Assembly (NCBI RefSeq): GCF_039614845.1
Contig: NZ_JBDIML010000001.1
Span: 620,001-684,000 of the forward strand
Reading direction: 5' to 3'
DNA: 64,000 nucleotides
Source of the DNA: Ornithinibacillus xuwenensis
Lineage (GTDB): Bacteria; Bacillota; Bacilli; Bacillales; Amphibacillaceae
In this document: positions 42,737 to 50,220 of the stretch, piece by piece
Position numbering within the stretch: the stretch's first letter is position 1
Layout of the letters: each line of letters begins with the position of its first letter
Program-made: the position numbers and the translations under genes
The notes under the pieces: model-generated
What the model saw: the letters and a program-made list of their open reading frames with translations, nothing else
Database searches by the model: none
What the model was told of the DNA's origin: nothing

Positions 42737-44689
42737 TTAAGAGTGTATTTTATCGTTCTCTAGTATGTTTGGATCATCCTCAAGTCCAAACGCAACATTA
42801 GATTCAATCCATTTTCTTCTAGGCTCAACTTTGTCACCCATTAAGGTAGTAACACGACGTTCTGCACGAGCAATATCATCAATCGTAACACGAATCAATG
42901 TTCTAGTTTCTGGATTCATGGTTGTTTCCCATAATTGGTCTGCATTCATCTCACCAAGACCCTTATAACGTTGAATGATATAACCATTCTTAAATTGATT
43001 AACCGCTTTTCGCATTTCATCTTCATCCCAAGCGTAGGTAATCTTTTCTTTCTTACCAGCACCTTTTGAAACTTTATATAAAGGAGGTAATGCGATATAA
43101 ACCTTTCCAGCCTCAACTAATGGCCTCATATAACGATAAAAGAACGTTAACAACAGAACTTGGATATGTGCTCCATCTGTATCAGCATCTGTCATAATGA
43201 TAATCTTATCGTAATTTACGTCCTCTAATGTAAAGTCCCCACCTATTCCAGCTCCAATGGTATGAATAATGGTAGAAATCTCTTCATTTTTAAACACATC
43301 TTGTAATTTAGCCTTTTCGGTGTTAATGACTTTACCTCTAAGCGGAAGTACCGCCTGGAATTTACGATCTCTTCCTTGCTTTGCAGAGCCACCTGCAGAA
43401 TCACCCTCTACTAGATAAAGCTCATTCTTACTTGGGTTTTTCGATTGAGCAGGAGTTAGCTTACCGCTAAGAATAGTATCTTTTCTTCTTTTCTTTTTAC
43501 CACTTCTTGCATCCTCACGTGCTTTACGTGCCGCTTCTCTCGCTTCTTTTGCTTTAATGGCCTTCCTAATTAACGTACCAGAAATGTCTGGATTCTCTTC
43601 CAAGAAGAAAATTAGCTTTTCAGAAACAACAGCATCTACAGCCGAACGTGCCTCAGATGTACCAAGCTTTCCTTTTGTCTGTCCCTCAAATTGTAATTTC
43701 TCCTCTGGAATACGGACAGAAACAATTGCCGTCAATCCTTCTCGTATATCAGTACCCTCAAGATTCTTATCTTTTTCCTTTAATAAACTATTTCTTCTTG
43801 CGTAATCATTAAACGTTCTTGTAATGGCCGACCTAGCACCTGATTCATGTGTGCCACCATCCTTTGTACGGACATGGTTAACAAAGGATAACATGTTTTC
43901 TGCATATGCATCATTGAATTGAAAAGCAAATTCAACTTCTATATCCTGATGATCTCCCTCAAAGAAGACCACCTCATGTAATGTGTCTTTATCTTCATTA
44001 ACATAGTGTGCAAATGATTTTAATCCATCTGGATATTCATAAATGTCTTTATCCTCTGTTCGTTCATCTGTTAGCGTTATCTTTAGCCCCTTCATTAGAA
44101 AGGCAGCTTCACGCAAACGTTCTGATATCGTCTCAAAATCAAAAACAGTAGTCGAGAAGATTTTAGGGTCAGGTTTAAAGTGAATTAAGGAACCAGATTT
44201 TCTTGTCGTTCCTACTTTTTTAATACCGCCTGCAGGATTCCCGCCATGTTCAAAACGCTGGGAATAAACCTCACCATCACGATATGATGTTACTTCAAGC
44301 CACTCCGATAAAGCATTCACAACGGATGCCCCAACACCATGTAGTCCACCACTGGTTTTATAACCACCTTGACCAAACTTTCCTCCAGCGTGTAATACTG
44401 TAAATATTACTTCCATCGTAGACTTACCTGTACTATGCTTTCCAGTTGGGATACCCCTCCCACTATCTTCTACTGAGATACTATTATCATTATGTATCGT
44501 CACATTTATATCATTTCCATAACCCGCCAGTGCCTCATCGACAGCATTATCCACTATTTCAAAAACTAAGTGATGTAAACCACGGTGGTCTGTACTACCA
44601 ATATACATACCAGGTCGTTTTCGAACAGCTTCTAATCCTTCTAGTACCTGGATCGAATCATCGGAGTAATGTAATGTTGTCTTGTCCAA
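42737..44689 (-). CDS. parE: DNA topoisomerase IV subunit B
   Basis: This 650-residue ATPase subunit is partner to ParC. The GHKL ATPase motifs are EIVDNAVDEALAG, EDSGRGIP and TSGGLHGVGASVVNALS. The TOPRIM metal-binding motifs are LVEGDSAGGSAKQ and MTDADTDGAHI. It starts at TTG with GGGAG ten bases upstream. The long region upstream (44690-44930) contains the promoter of the parE-parC unit. Confidence 0.97.
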   Translation of the reverse strand: MDKTTLHYSDDSIQVLEGLEAVRKRPGMYIGSTDHRGLHHLVFEIVDNAVDEALAGYGNDINVTIHNDNSISVEDSGRGIPTGKHSTGKSTMEVIFTVLHAGGKFGQGGYKTSGGLHGVGASVVNALSEWLEVTSYRDGEVYSQRFEHGGNPAGGIKKVGTTRKSGSLIHFKPDPKIFSTTVFDFETISERLREAAFLMKGLKITLTDERTEDKDIYEYPDGLKSFAHYVNEDKDTLHEVVFFEGDHQDIEVEFAFQFNDAYAENMLSFVNHVRTKDGGTHESGARSAITRTFNDYARRNSLLKEKDKNLEGTDIREGLTAIVSVRIPEEKLQFEGQTKGKLGTSEARSAVDAVVSEKLIFFLEENPDISGTLIRKAIKAKEAREAARKAREDARSGKKKRRKDTILSGKLTPAQSKNPSKNELYLVEGDSAGGSAKQGRDRKFQAVLPLRGKVINTEKAKLQDVFKNEEISTIIHTIGAGIGGDFTLEDVNYDKIIIMTDADTDGAHIQVLLLTFFYRYMRPLVEAGKVYIALPPLYKVSKGAGKKEKITYAWDEDEMRKAVNQFKNGYIIQRYKGLGEMNADQLWETTMNPETRTLIRVTIDDIARAERRVTTLMGDKVEPRRKWIESNVAFGLEDDPNILENDKIHS

Positions 44690-44931
44690 TTCAGATTTGC
44701 TCCCTTCACCAAGAAATCATTATCATTATATTAATCATCGTAGAACAAGTGTTTGTCATTGTAAAGATTTACTTGTACTAAAACAGCATAATCAATATAT
44801 CGGAATTAATGCAATATCTTTAAGTATACTACAATTTTTTTGTAAATGTATAGATGTTCTAGAAAGTTGAATCAAGCATGACTGTATTTTGAAGCGAAAT
44901 AAGTCGCAAGAATTGACTCCATTAGACACAC

Positions 44932-44959
44932 AAAATGGATGACCTTAGCCATCCATTTT
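44932..44959 (-). terminator. terminator of yneT
   Basis: A 10-bp stem, AAAATGGATG / CATCCATTTT, lies just after the CoA-binding protein's stop codon. The U tract is short. Confidence 0.65.
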
Positions 44960-44966
44960 ACAACAT

Positions 44967-45380
44967 TTATTTCTTTACAAGGACTGCATGAGCAACCTTA
45001 ATACATAAATCCATAATTACAGTGAACCCTTTATCATCAAGGAAATGATACGCTTCTTCATTTGTAATTCCTTGTTGAGCCCAAAACACCTTACAGTCAA
45101 GCTGTGTTGCTTCTTTGGCAATTTCCGGTAAATATTCTGGTCTCCGGAAGACATTAATAATATCAACAGATTCTTTTATATCTACTAACGAATCGTATGC
45201 CCTTTCCCCCAACACTTCATCTACTGTAGGATTAACTGGAATTATCCTATAGCCATTTTCTTGCATTATTTTTGAAATTTGATAAGATGTTTTCTCGGGA
45301 TTATTCGATAATCCAACAACGGCGATTGTCTTAGTGCCTTCCAATATTTGTCTAATATGTTCATTCGATGGGTTCTGCAT
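44967..45380 (-). CDS. yneT: CoA-binding protein (YneT)
   Basis: This 137-residue Rossmann-fold CoA-binding protein has TIAVVGLSNNPEKTSYQISKIM, then IIPVNP and VFWAQQGITNEEAYHFLDDKG. Related single-domain proteins may store or sense CoA; the physiological role is unknown. It is divergent from plsY, as at the same locus in B. subtilis. Confidence 0.92.
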   Translation of the reverse strand: MQNPSNEHIRQILEGTKTIAVVGLSNNPEKTSYQISKIMQENGYRIIPVNPTVDEVLGERAYDSLVDIKESVDIINVFRRPEYLPEIAKEATQLDCKVFWAQQGITNEEAYHFLDDKGFTVIMDLCIKVAHAVLVKK

Positions 45381-45575
45381 CCTTTTTAGCTCCCTTCAAC
45401 TAATGTATACTAATTAGTAGTTTAGCATGTACAAACAAATCAATCAGCTTTTAGGATTCATAGTATTTACAAATTCAAATTGTTTCATAAATTCATATGA
45501 TATAGTACCTTCTATTAAGAGTTCATGATAAAATGAAACTATACATAAGGAATAATTAATGAAAGTAGGAATAGC

Positions 45576-46157
45576 ATGGAGTACATTATTTTTGCGGTTA
45601 TCGCTTATTTATTAGGCTCAATTCCTTCAGGGCTAATTGTAGGAAAAATCGGCTATAACATTGATATACGTGAGCATGGCAGTGGTAACCTGGGAGGTAC
45701 AAACACCTTTCGTGTCCTCGGAATTAAAGCTGGTATCATTGTAACGCTTGCAGATATTTTAAAAGGAACTTTAGCAACTTTAATTCCTTTATTTGCTGAA
45801 GCCGATGTGTACCGACTAGCAATTGGTATTTTTGCGGTAATTGGCCATACCTATCCATTATTTGCAAAATTTAAAGGTGGTAAAGCAGTTGCGACCTCTG
45901 GTGGTATTATTCTCGGTGTTAGTCCAATTTTATTCATCATTATGATACTTACCTTCTTACTATCGTTATATATTAGTAAGTATGTATCGTTATCTTCAAT
46001 GATAACAGGAGTTGTAGCAGTTATTGCATCAGTGTTTTTAGGAAATATTGGATTGATTATCGTAACAGCAGCATTAACCCTATTTGTTATCTACCGTCAT
46101 ACTGCAAATATCAAACGAATTATTAATAAAACAGAACCAAAAATTAAATGGATGTAA
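45576..46157 (+). CDS. plsY: acyl-phosphate:glycerol-3-phosphate acyltransferase
   Basis: This 193-residue integral membrane enzyme makes lysophosphatidic acid in the first step of phospholipid synthesis. Motif 1 is GSIPSGLIVGK, motif 2 is GSGNLGGTNTFRVLG, and motif 3 is GGKAVATSGG. About five membrane helices are present. It is divergent from yneT and upstream of folE2 on the same strand. Confidence 0.96.
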   Translation: MEYIIFAVIAYLLGSIPSGLIVGKIGYNIDIREHGSGNLGGTNTFRVLGIKAGIIVTLADILKGTLATLIPLFAEADVYRLAIGIFAVIGHTYPLFAKFKGGKAVATSGGIILGVSPILFIIMILTFLLSLYISKYVSLSSMITGVVAVIASVFLGNIGLIIVTAALTLFVIYRHTANIKRIINKTEPKIKWM

Positions 46158-46253
46158 TCGCTATGATCAATAAGCGATATCATTGAAAAATTAGACTTAT
46201 TTGGCTTATAATTTGGGATGAGACAAGTCTTGCAGAGCAGAGGGGAATTTATC

Positions 46254-47171
46254 ATGAATTCGAATAATACACCGCAAAAAACATTGCCAAATAAACAAGA
46301 ACGACATAAACTATTTGGTTCTGTAAAACCTGGACCAAAAACAAAACCAGTTGACAAAGAGAATATGAAAGATTTACAGAACATGCAAAAGGATTTTCTA
46401 TTTGAGCTTAATGCTGTTGGCGTTACGAATATAAAACATCCAATCATAGTTAATAGTGATACAAGCCCAAATACCCAAACAAGTATTGCAACGATCACCT
46501 TTACATCTAGCATTAACCAGATGAGTAAAGGTACGAATATGAGTCGTTTTATGGAGCAACTCGCTACTTATAACGAGCAAGGATTTACTACTGACTTGGT
46601 TACTCTGAAGCAATTTGTTAAAGAACTTGCTGAACGATTAGGACAAAGAGATGCCACCATTGAGTTAAAATTCCCTTGGTTCTATGAACGTCAAAGTCCG
46701 AATACGAATTTATCTGGTCTAAATCATACTGATTTAATGATTCGTATTTCTTATCATCGTGAAACAGGCTATCAAATAAAAGTAGGACTGTCTGTATTAA
46801 TTACAACGTTATGCCCTTGCTCTAAAGAAATTAGTGAATATAGTGCCCATAATCAGCGTGGAGACGTATCAATTGAGGTAGAGTTGGATCAATCATTTGA
46901 TGAAAATGAAGGCGATTGGAAGCTAGCTTTGTTAGAGGCTGCTGAAAGCAATGCAAGTGCGAGATTACATCCTATTCTAAAACGACCTGATGAAAAGACG
47001 GTCACAGAAACCGCTTATGAAAATCCAAGGTTTGTGGAAGATATGGCCCGATTAGTTGCTGCTGATTTATACGAAATGCCTTTTGTAACAAGCTTTACCG
47101 TTACATGCCAAAATGAAGAGTCCATCCATATGCATGACGCAATAGCGACGTTAAGTTATCAAAAACATTAA
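46254..47171 (+). CDS. folE2: GTP cyclohydrolase FolE2 (type IB)
   Basis: This 305-residue enzyme converts GTP to dihydroneopterin triphosphate for folate and queuosine synthesis. The active-site segment TTLCPCSKEISEYSAHNQRG contains the conserved Cys, and the C-terminal MHDAIA is typical. This metal-promiscuous isozyme is often induced by zinc limitation in bacilli, but no clear Zur box was found upstream. ATG 46254 follows GAGGGG and is preferred over ATG 46218. Confidence 0.94.
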   Translation: MNSNNTPQKTLPNKQERHKLFGSVKPGPKTKPVDKENMKDLQNMQKDFLFELNAVGVTNIKHPIIVNSDTSPNTQTSIATITFTSSINQMSKGTNMSRFMEQLATYNEQGFTTDLVTLKQFVKELAERLGQRDATIELKFPWFYERQSPNTNLSGLNHTDLMIRISYHRETGYQIKVGLSVLITTLCPCSKEISEYSAHNQRGDVSIEVELDQSFDENEGDWKLALLEAAESNASARLHPILKRPDEKTVTETAYENPRFVEDMARLVAADLYEMPFVTSFTVTCQNEESIHMHDAIATLSYQKH

Positions 47172-47198
47172 CACTGTCGTAAAGAAGAAGGTATTTTA

Positions 47199-47441
47199 AT
47201 GAAATATATATTAATTGGACTAATTAAATTTTATCGAAGTGCCATTAGTCCATATACACCTTCAACCTGTCGCTTCTACCCTACCTGTTCGCAATACGGT
47301 TTAGAAGCGGTCAGAAGATTTGGAGCTATAAAGGGCGGATATTTAACGATTAAGCGAATAACTAAATGTCATCCATTCCATCCAGGTGGTGTGGATTTAG
47401 TACCAGAAAAAAAAGATAAAAATAAGCATTCTGAAGATTAA
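47199..47441 (+). CDS. yidD: membrane protein insertion efficiency factor YidD
   Basis: This 80-residue protein has the conserved CRFYPTCSQYGLEAV, KGGYLTIKRI and CHPFHPGGVD motifs. YidD aids YidC-dependent membrane protein insertion. A basic, Lys/Asp-rich tail follows. It lies 27 bases downstream of folE2 and shares the following terminator. YidD is not in this position in B. subtilis. Confidence 0.95.
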   Translation: MKYILIGLIKFYRSAISPYTPSTCRFYPTCSQYGLEAVRRFGAIKGGYLTIKRITKCHPFHPGGVDLVPEKKDKNKHSED

Positions 47442-47443
47442 AC

Positions 47444-47504
47444 AAGATGCTTCTCTAGTAATGAATCGATATTATTGATTCCCTAAGAGAGCATCTTATT
47501 TTTT
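47444..47504. terminator. large bidirectional terminator
   Basis: AAGATGCTTCTCTAG and CTAAGAGAGCATCTT pair as a 15-bp imperfect stem with an inner GAATC/GATTC stem. A run of seven T follows on the plus strand. It separates the convergent yidD and GNAT genes. Confidence 0.85.
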
Positions 47505-47507
47505 TAG

Positions 47508-47957
47508 CTATGTAAGCGACAATTCCATCCATTCATTCGATTCGTTAAACCCAAATTTTTTATATACCGGTTTTCCGAGTGTAGAAGCACCTAGCCACAA
47601 CTTAGAGACATCAGCATCCTGTGCTTCTTTAACTAAAGTATCTAATAGCTTGGTAGCAATTCCTTGCCCTCTGTATTCCGCTTTTGTATACATATTTGAG
47701 AGATACCCTTTTCGTCCACTCTTATTGGTAAATGAAGGCGGAAAGTCATAAAAGATGATTGCACCAGTTGCAATAATACTATCCTTTTCCACTACGATCC
47801 ATTGTATTAATGAACCATCCTGTAATTTCTTATTAAAGAATTGATATAATTCTTCGTCAATATCTTGATTCGGTTCAATTCCCTCATCAATTAATTGTGT
47901 TTTTCTAAGCGTTACTAAATTATGAATATCCTTTTGGTTTGCTTTACGAAATTCCAA
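47508..47957 (-). CDS. GNAT-family N-acetyltransferase
   Basis: This 149-residue protein has the acetyl-CoA loop YRGQGIATKLLDTL after YLSNMYTKAEYRG and ends VYKKFGF. TTG 47957, eight bases after GGAGG, is the likely start and avoids overlap with yneQ. It is the last gene of the yneP-yneQ unit. The substrate is unknown. Confidence 0.88.
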   Translation of the reverse strand: MEFRKANQKDIHNLVTLRKTQLIDEGIEPNQDIDEELYQFFNKKLQDGSLIQWIVVEKDSIIATGAIIFYDFPPSFTNKSGRKGYLSNMYTKAEYRGQGIATKLLDTLVKEAQDADVSKLWLGASTLGKPVYKKFGFNESNEWMELSLT

Positions 47958-47979
47958 TCCGAACACCTCCATCACATCG

Positions 47980-48279
47980 TTATAGCTCAAACTTCTTAAT
48001 ATGTGCTTCCATTCCTTCGCGCTCTAATATTTTTCTCTGCGTATCACCGAACAAATCAAAATGGGGATACCTCGCATCATTATGTATCCACTCAGAACTT
48101 AAATCATATTGCTTTCCCCAAGCAATTAATTTTTCAACGTTAGCACACCCTACTTTTGTTACCGTAGTACAGGAAGGAAATCGTTCATCTAACCAATAAT
48201 GAGTAAGAAATGCAATTTCTCCTTTCGCTACACTTTCTTTCCAATTTTTAACTTCTTCCCTTTTTAATCCAAAGGCCAT
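47980..48279 (-). CDS. yneQ: conserved hypothetical protein YneQ
   Basis: This 99-residue soluble protein matches B. subtilis YneQ in size and position (between yneP and the plsY region). A conserved core FLTHYWLDERFPSCTTVTKVGC and the histidines in SEWIHNDARYPHFD are visible. The stop of yneP overlaps its start. The function is unknown. Confidence 0.85.
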   Translation of the reverse strand: MAFGLKREEVKNWKESVAKGEIAFLTHYWLDERFPSCTTVTKVGCANVEKLIAWGKQYDLSSEWIHNDARYPHFDLFGDTQRKILEREGMEAHIKKFEL

Positions 48280-48704
48280 TACTTCTCACCTTCTAGGTTT
48301 TGCATATATACGTCATGCCAATCAGGGAATGCCTTTCGCAAGGATAATGGTCTAAATGTGTCCTTTTTCACGATGACATGCCTCGAGCTACCAGAAACAC
48401 GTATATCGTCATTCTCATCAACGATCTGATAACCATAAACTGTTTTCAAACCATCATAGCTTTCTAGCCATGTTTCGACAAACACCCTTTCTCCATACTG
48501 AACTGGTTTCTTAAAGGAAATTTGTGCGTCTACAACTGGAGAGACTACATTATTTTTTTCCATTTCGATGTAGCTTAGCCCTAAATGCTCAATAAACTTT
48601 GTTCGTCCTATTTCAAACCATACTAAATAATTTGCATGGTAAACAACTCCCATTTGATCTGTTTCTTGATATCTTACCTCGATTGGTGTCTGTACTTTAT
48701 TCAA
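48279..48704 (-). CDS. yneP: acyl-CoA thioesterase, hotdog fold (YneP)
   Basis: This 141-residue 4HBT thioesterase has the catalytic-helix motif RYQETDQMGVVYHANYLVWFEIGR, where Asp is the active-site residue. VSPVVDAQISFKKPVQYG is also present. It probably hydrolyses short or aromatic acyl-CoAs (family inference). The start ATG follows AGGAGG. It is the first gene of the yneP-yneQ-GNAT unit. Confidence 0.92.
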   Translation of the reverse strand: MNKVQTPIEVRYQETDQMGVVYHANYLVWFEIGRTKFIEHLGLSYIEMEKNNVVSPVVDAQISFKKPVQYGERVFVETWLESYDGLKTVYGYQIVDENDDIRVSGSSRHVIVKKDTFRPLSLRKAFPDWHDVYMQNLEGEK

Positions 48705-48764
48705 TGCGATTCCTCCTAATTCTCTTACTCATTATTTTAGCACACCCTATTTGTGTTGCAGAAA

Positions 48765-48799
48765 TGAAAAAACCTCAAATCAAGATGATTTGAGGTTTT
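48765..48799 (-). terminator. Rho-independent terminator of tlp
   Basis: A perfect 12-bp stem, AAAACCTCAAAT / ATTTGAGGTTTT, is followed by a U run on the minus strand. Confidence 0.88.
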
Positions 48800-48806
48800 C
48801 GTTAAA

Positions 48807-49037
48807 CTAATGTTGATCACGATATTCGTCTTTAATTTCTTCACGCATTCCTTGAATTGATTCTTCACGTCGCTTGTTTTTTTCTTCAATTCTTTCTTTC
48901 TCTTCTCCAGAAGCGAATTGCATCGTTTCATGAGATGCTTCAATATTCTCAATCGTATCATGAATCATATGCTGTAGCTTGTCAATATTGTCGCTACGAT
49001 CATCTGGTTTTGGTTTATTGTGATTCTTATGGGTCAT
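48807..49037 (-). CDS. tlp: small acid-soluble spore protein Tlp
   Basis: This 76-residue protein matches Tlp of B. subtilis: PDDRSDNIDKLQHMIHDTIENI, ETMQFASGEEKERIEEKN and REESIQGMREEIKDE. It is a minor SASP made in the forespore. ATG 49037 follows AAGGAG with eight bases of spacing; the open frame extends further upstream without a ribosome site. Its place between yneN and yneP is conserved. Confidence 0.92.
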   Translation of the reverse strand: MTHKNHNKPKPDDRSDNIDKLQHMIHDTIENIEASHETMQFASGEEKERIEEKNKRREESIQGMREEIKDEYRDQH

Positions 49038-49139
49038 GTGAGATTCTCCTTTTTGAAAGATTATTTGCCAAGGCATTGTTATTTTTACTTTATAGGCAAT
49101 CATCTATTCAAAAAACAACTCGAGTTCATCATGGAAAAA

Positions 49140-49178
49140 CCTCTTTTAAGTAACATAATATGGATACATTAAAAGAGG
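49140..49178 (-). terminator. Rho-independent terminator
   Basis: A 10-bp stem, CCTCTTTTAA / TTAAAAGAGG, with a 19-base loop is followed by UUUUU on the minus strand. It ends the FbpB-like gene. Confidence 0.75.
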
Positions 49179-49206
49179 CAACTTTTGAATATTAAAGTTA
49201 CGTAAT

Positions 49207-49353
49207 TTAAGCTTCTCGACGTTTCGCGAGAACTTCTCTTGCTTTTCTTTCTAGATTTTCTTCAATTCGGTCCAAAATGATACGATCCTCAAGTATTTGT
49301 TGACGATTAGCTTGAACCAACTCTTCAAATGTAAGCCTCTTCTTTAAAGAAAT
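49207..49353 (-). CDS. FbpB-like small basic protein, possible AUU start
   Basis: This 48-residue basic protein contains LKKRLTFEELVQANRQQIL and DRIEENLERKAREVL, matching the FbpB family of small basic proteins. FbpB acts with the small RNA FsrA in iron sparing in B. subtilis. AAGGGAG lies eight bases before ATT 49353. The alternative GTG 49362 abuts the ribosome site. The family usually begins close to SLKKR, so the AUU reading is favoured. Confidence 0.65.
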   Translation of the reverse strand: MSLKKRLTFEELVQANRQQILEDRIILDRIEENLERKAREVLAKRREA

Positions 49354-49464
49354 GGTAATCACTCCCTTTTTAAAGAAGTATTCCCATCCCTGAGAAATTT
49401 TATAATAATTTTGTTAACGATACTTTAAATAATGAAACATAAACCAGAATTTCCAGCTTCTAGA

Positions 49465-50061
49465 TTACTCTAGTGAATTCATCATTTCCACCATGAATTC
49501 ATATGTCATCGGACCAACCTTTCTTGGAACCTGAATAATACCATCGGTTCCGATAAAATACGAAGTAGGAATAGTTACTGCCATATATTCATCTGTTACA
49601 TCCATGCTCTTATCAAAAGCTACTGGGAATGTATAGTCATACTTATTAATAAATTTCCGGACAGCATTTTCGTTTCGTTCCGAGCCTGTAGCATTTATTG
49701 CAATAATGGTAATCTCATCACCATGATCCTCATAAAATTGTTGTAATTCCGGCATTTCTTCCTTACAAGGTGGGCACCAGGTAGCCCAAAAGTTAACTAA
49801 CACCTTTTTACCTTTCAATTCTGATAGCTTTACCTTCTTACCATTTATCATTTCTAGCTCAAAATCAGGTGCAGCGTCACCCTTATTTATTCCTGATGAC
49901 GAAGGCGATACTATCGATACTCCTTCTACAGAGGTATCTCCCGTTACATCAACTAAATTTGGACCAGTCGTCTTTTCTTCTTTATTGATTTCAAGAATAT
50001 TGATGATGATAATTGTACCGAATGTCAATAATATCGCAATTCCTAAGATTTTCTTTATCAT
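49465..50061 (-). CDS. yneN: membrane-anchored TlpA/ResA-like thiol-disulfide oxidoreductase
   Basis: This 198-residue protein has an N-terminal signal anchor (IKKILGIAILLTFGTIIIIN), a linker, and a thioredoxin fold of the AhpC/TSA-TlpA type. The redox motif is FWATWCPPCKEEMPEL, and a cis-Pro lies in TIPTSYF. It acts outside the membrane as a thiol reductant. The position between citB and tlp matches B. subtilis yneN. ATG 50061 is eight bases after GGAG; earlier ATGs are worse placed. Confidence 0.9.
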   Translation of the reverse strand: MIKKILGIAILLTFGTIIIINILEINKEEKTTGPNLVDVTGDTSVEGVSIVSPSSSGINKGDAAPDFELEMINGKKVKLSELKGKKVLVNFWATWCPPCKEEMPELQQFYEDHGDEITIIAINATGSERNENAVRKFINKYDYTFPVAFDKSMDVTDEYMAVTIPTSYFIGTDGIIQVPRKVGPMTYEFMVEMMNSLE

Positions 50062-50182
50062 GTTCATTACTCCTATGTCAGTCATTCTCCCACTATCATG
50101 GTCTATCTACTTTAATAGTATACAAATTAATACTAAATATAAAGCGGTTAAAGGAAAATTCAAAGAGATGTCACATAATATA

Positions 50183-50213
50183 AAAACGAGCCCTATTTAC
50201 TAGGACTCGTTTT
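50183..50213 (-). terminator. Rho-independent terminator of citB
   Basis: A stem of AAAACGAG with CTCGTTTT, extended by CCT/AGG, lies seven bases past the aconitase stop, followed by UUUU on the minus strand. Confidence 0.85.
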
Positions 50214-50220
50214 CAAGGTA

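Noticed and set aside
46097..46513. Minus-strand frame over plsY/folE2
   Set aside because: It overlaps the ends of two well-identified plus-strand genes and shows no family motif.
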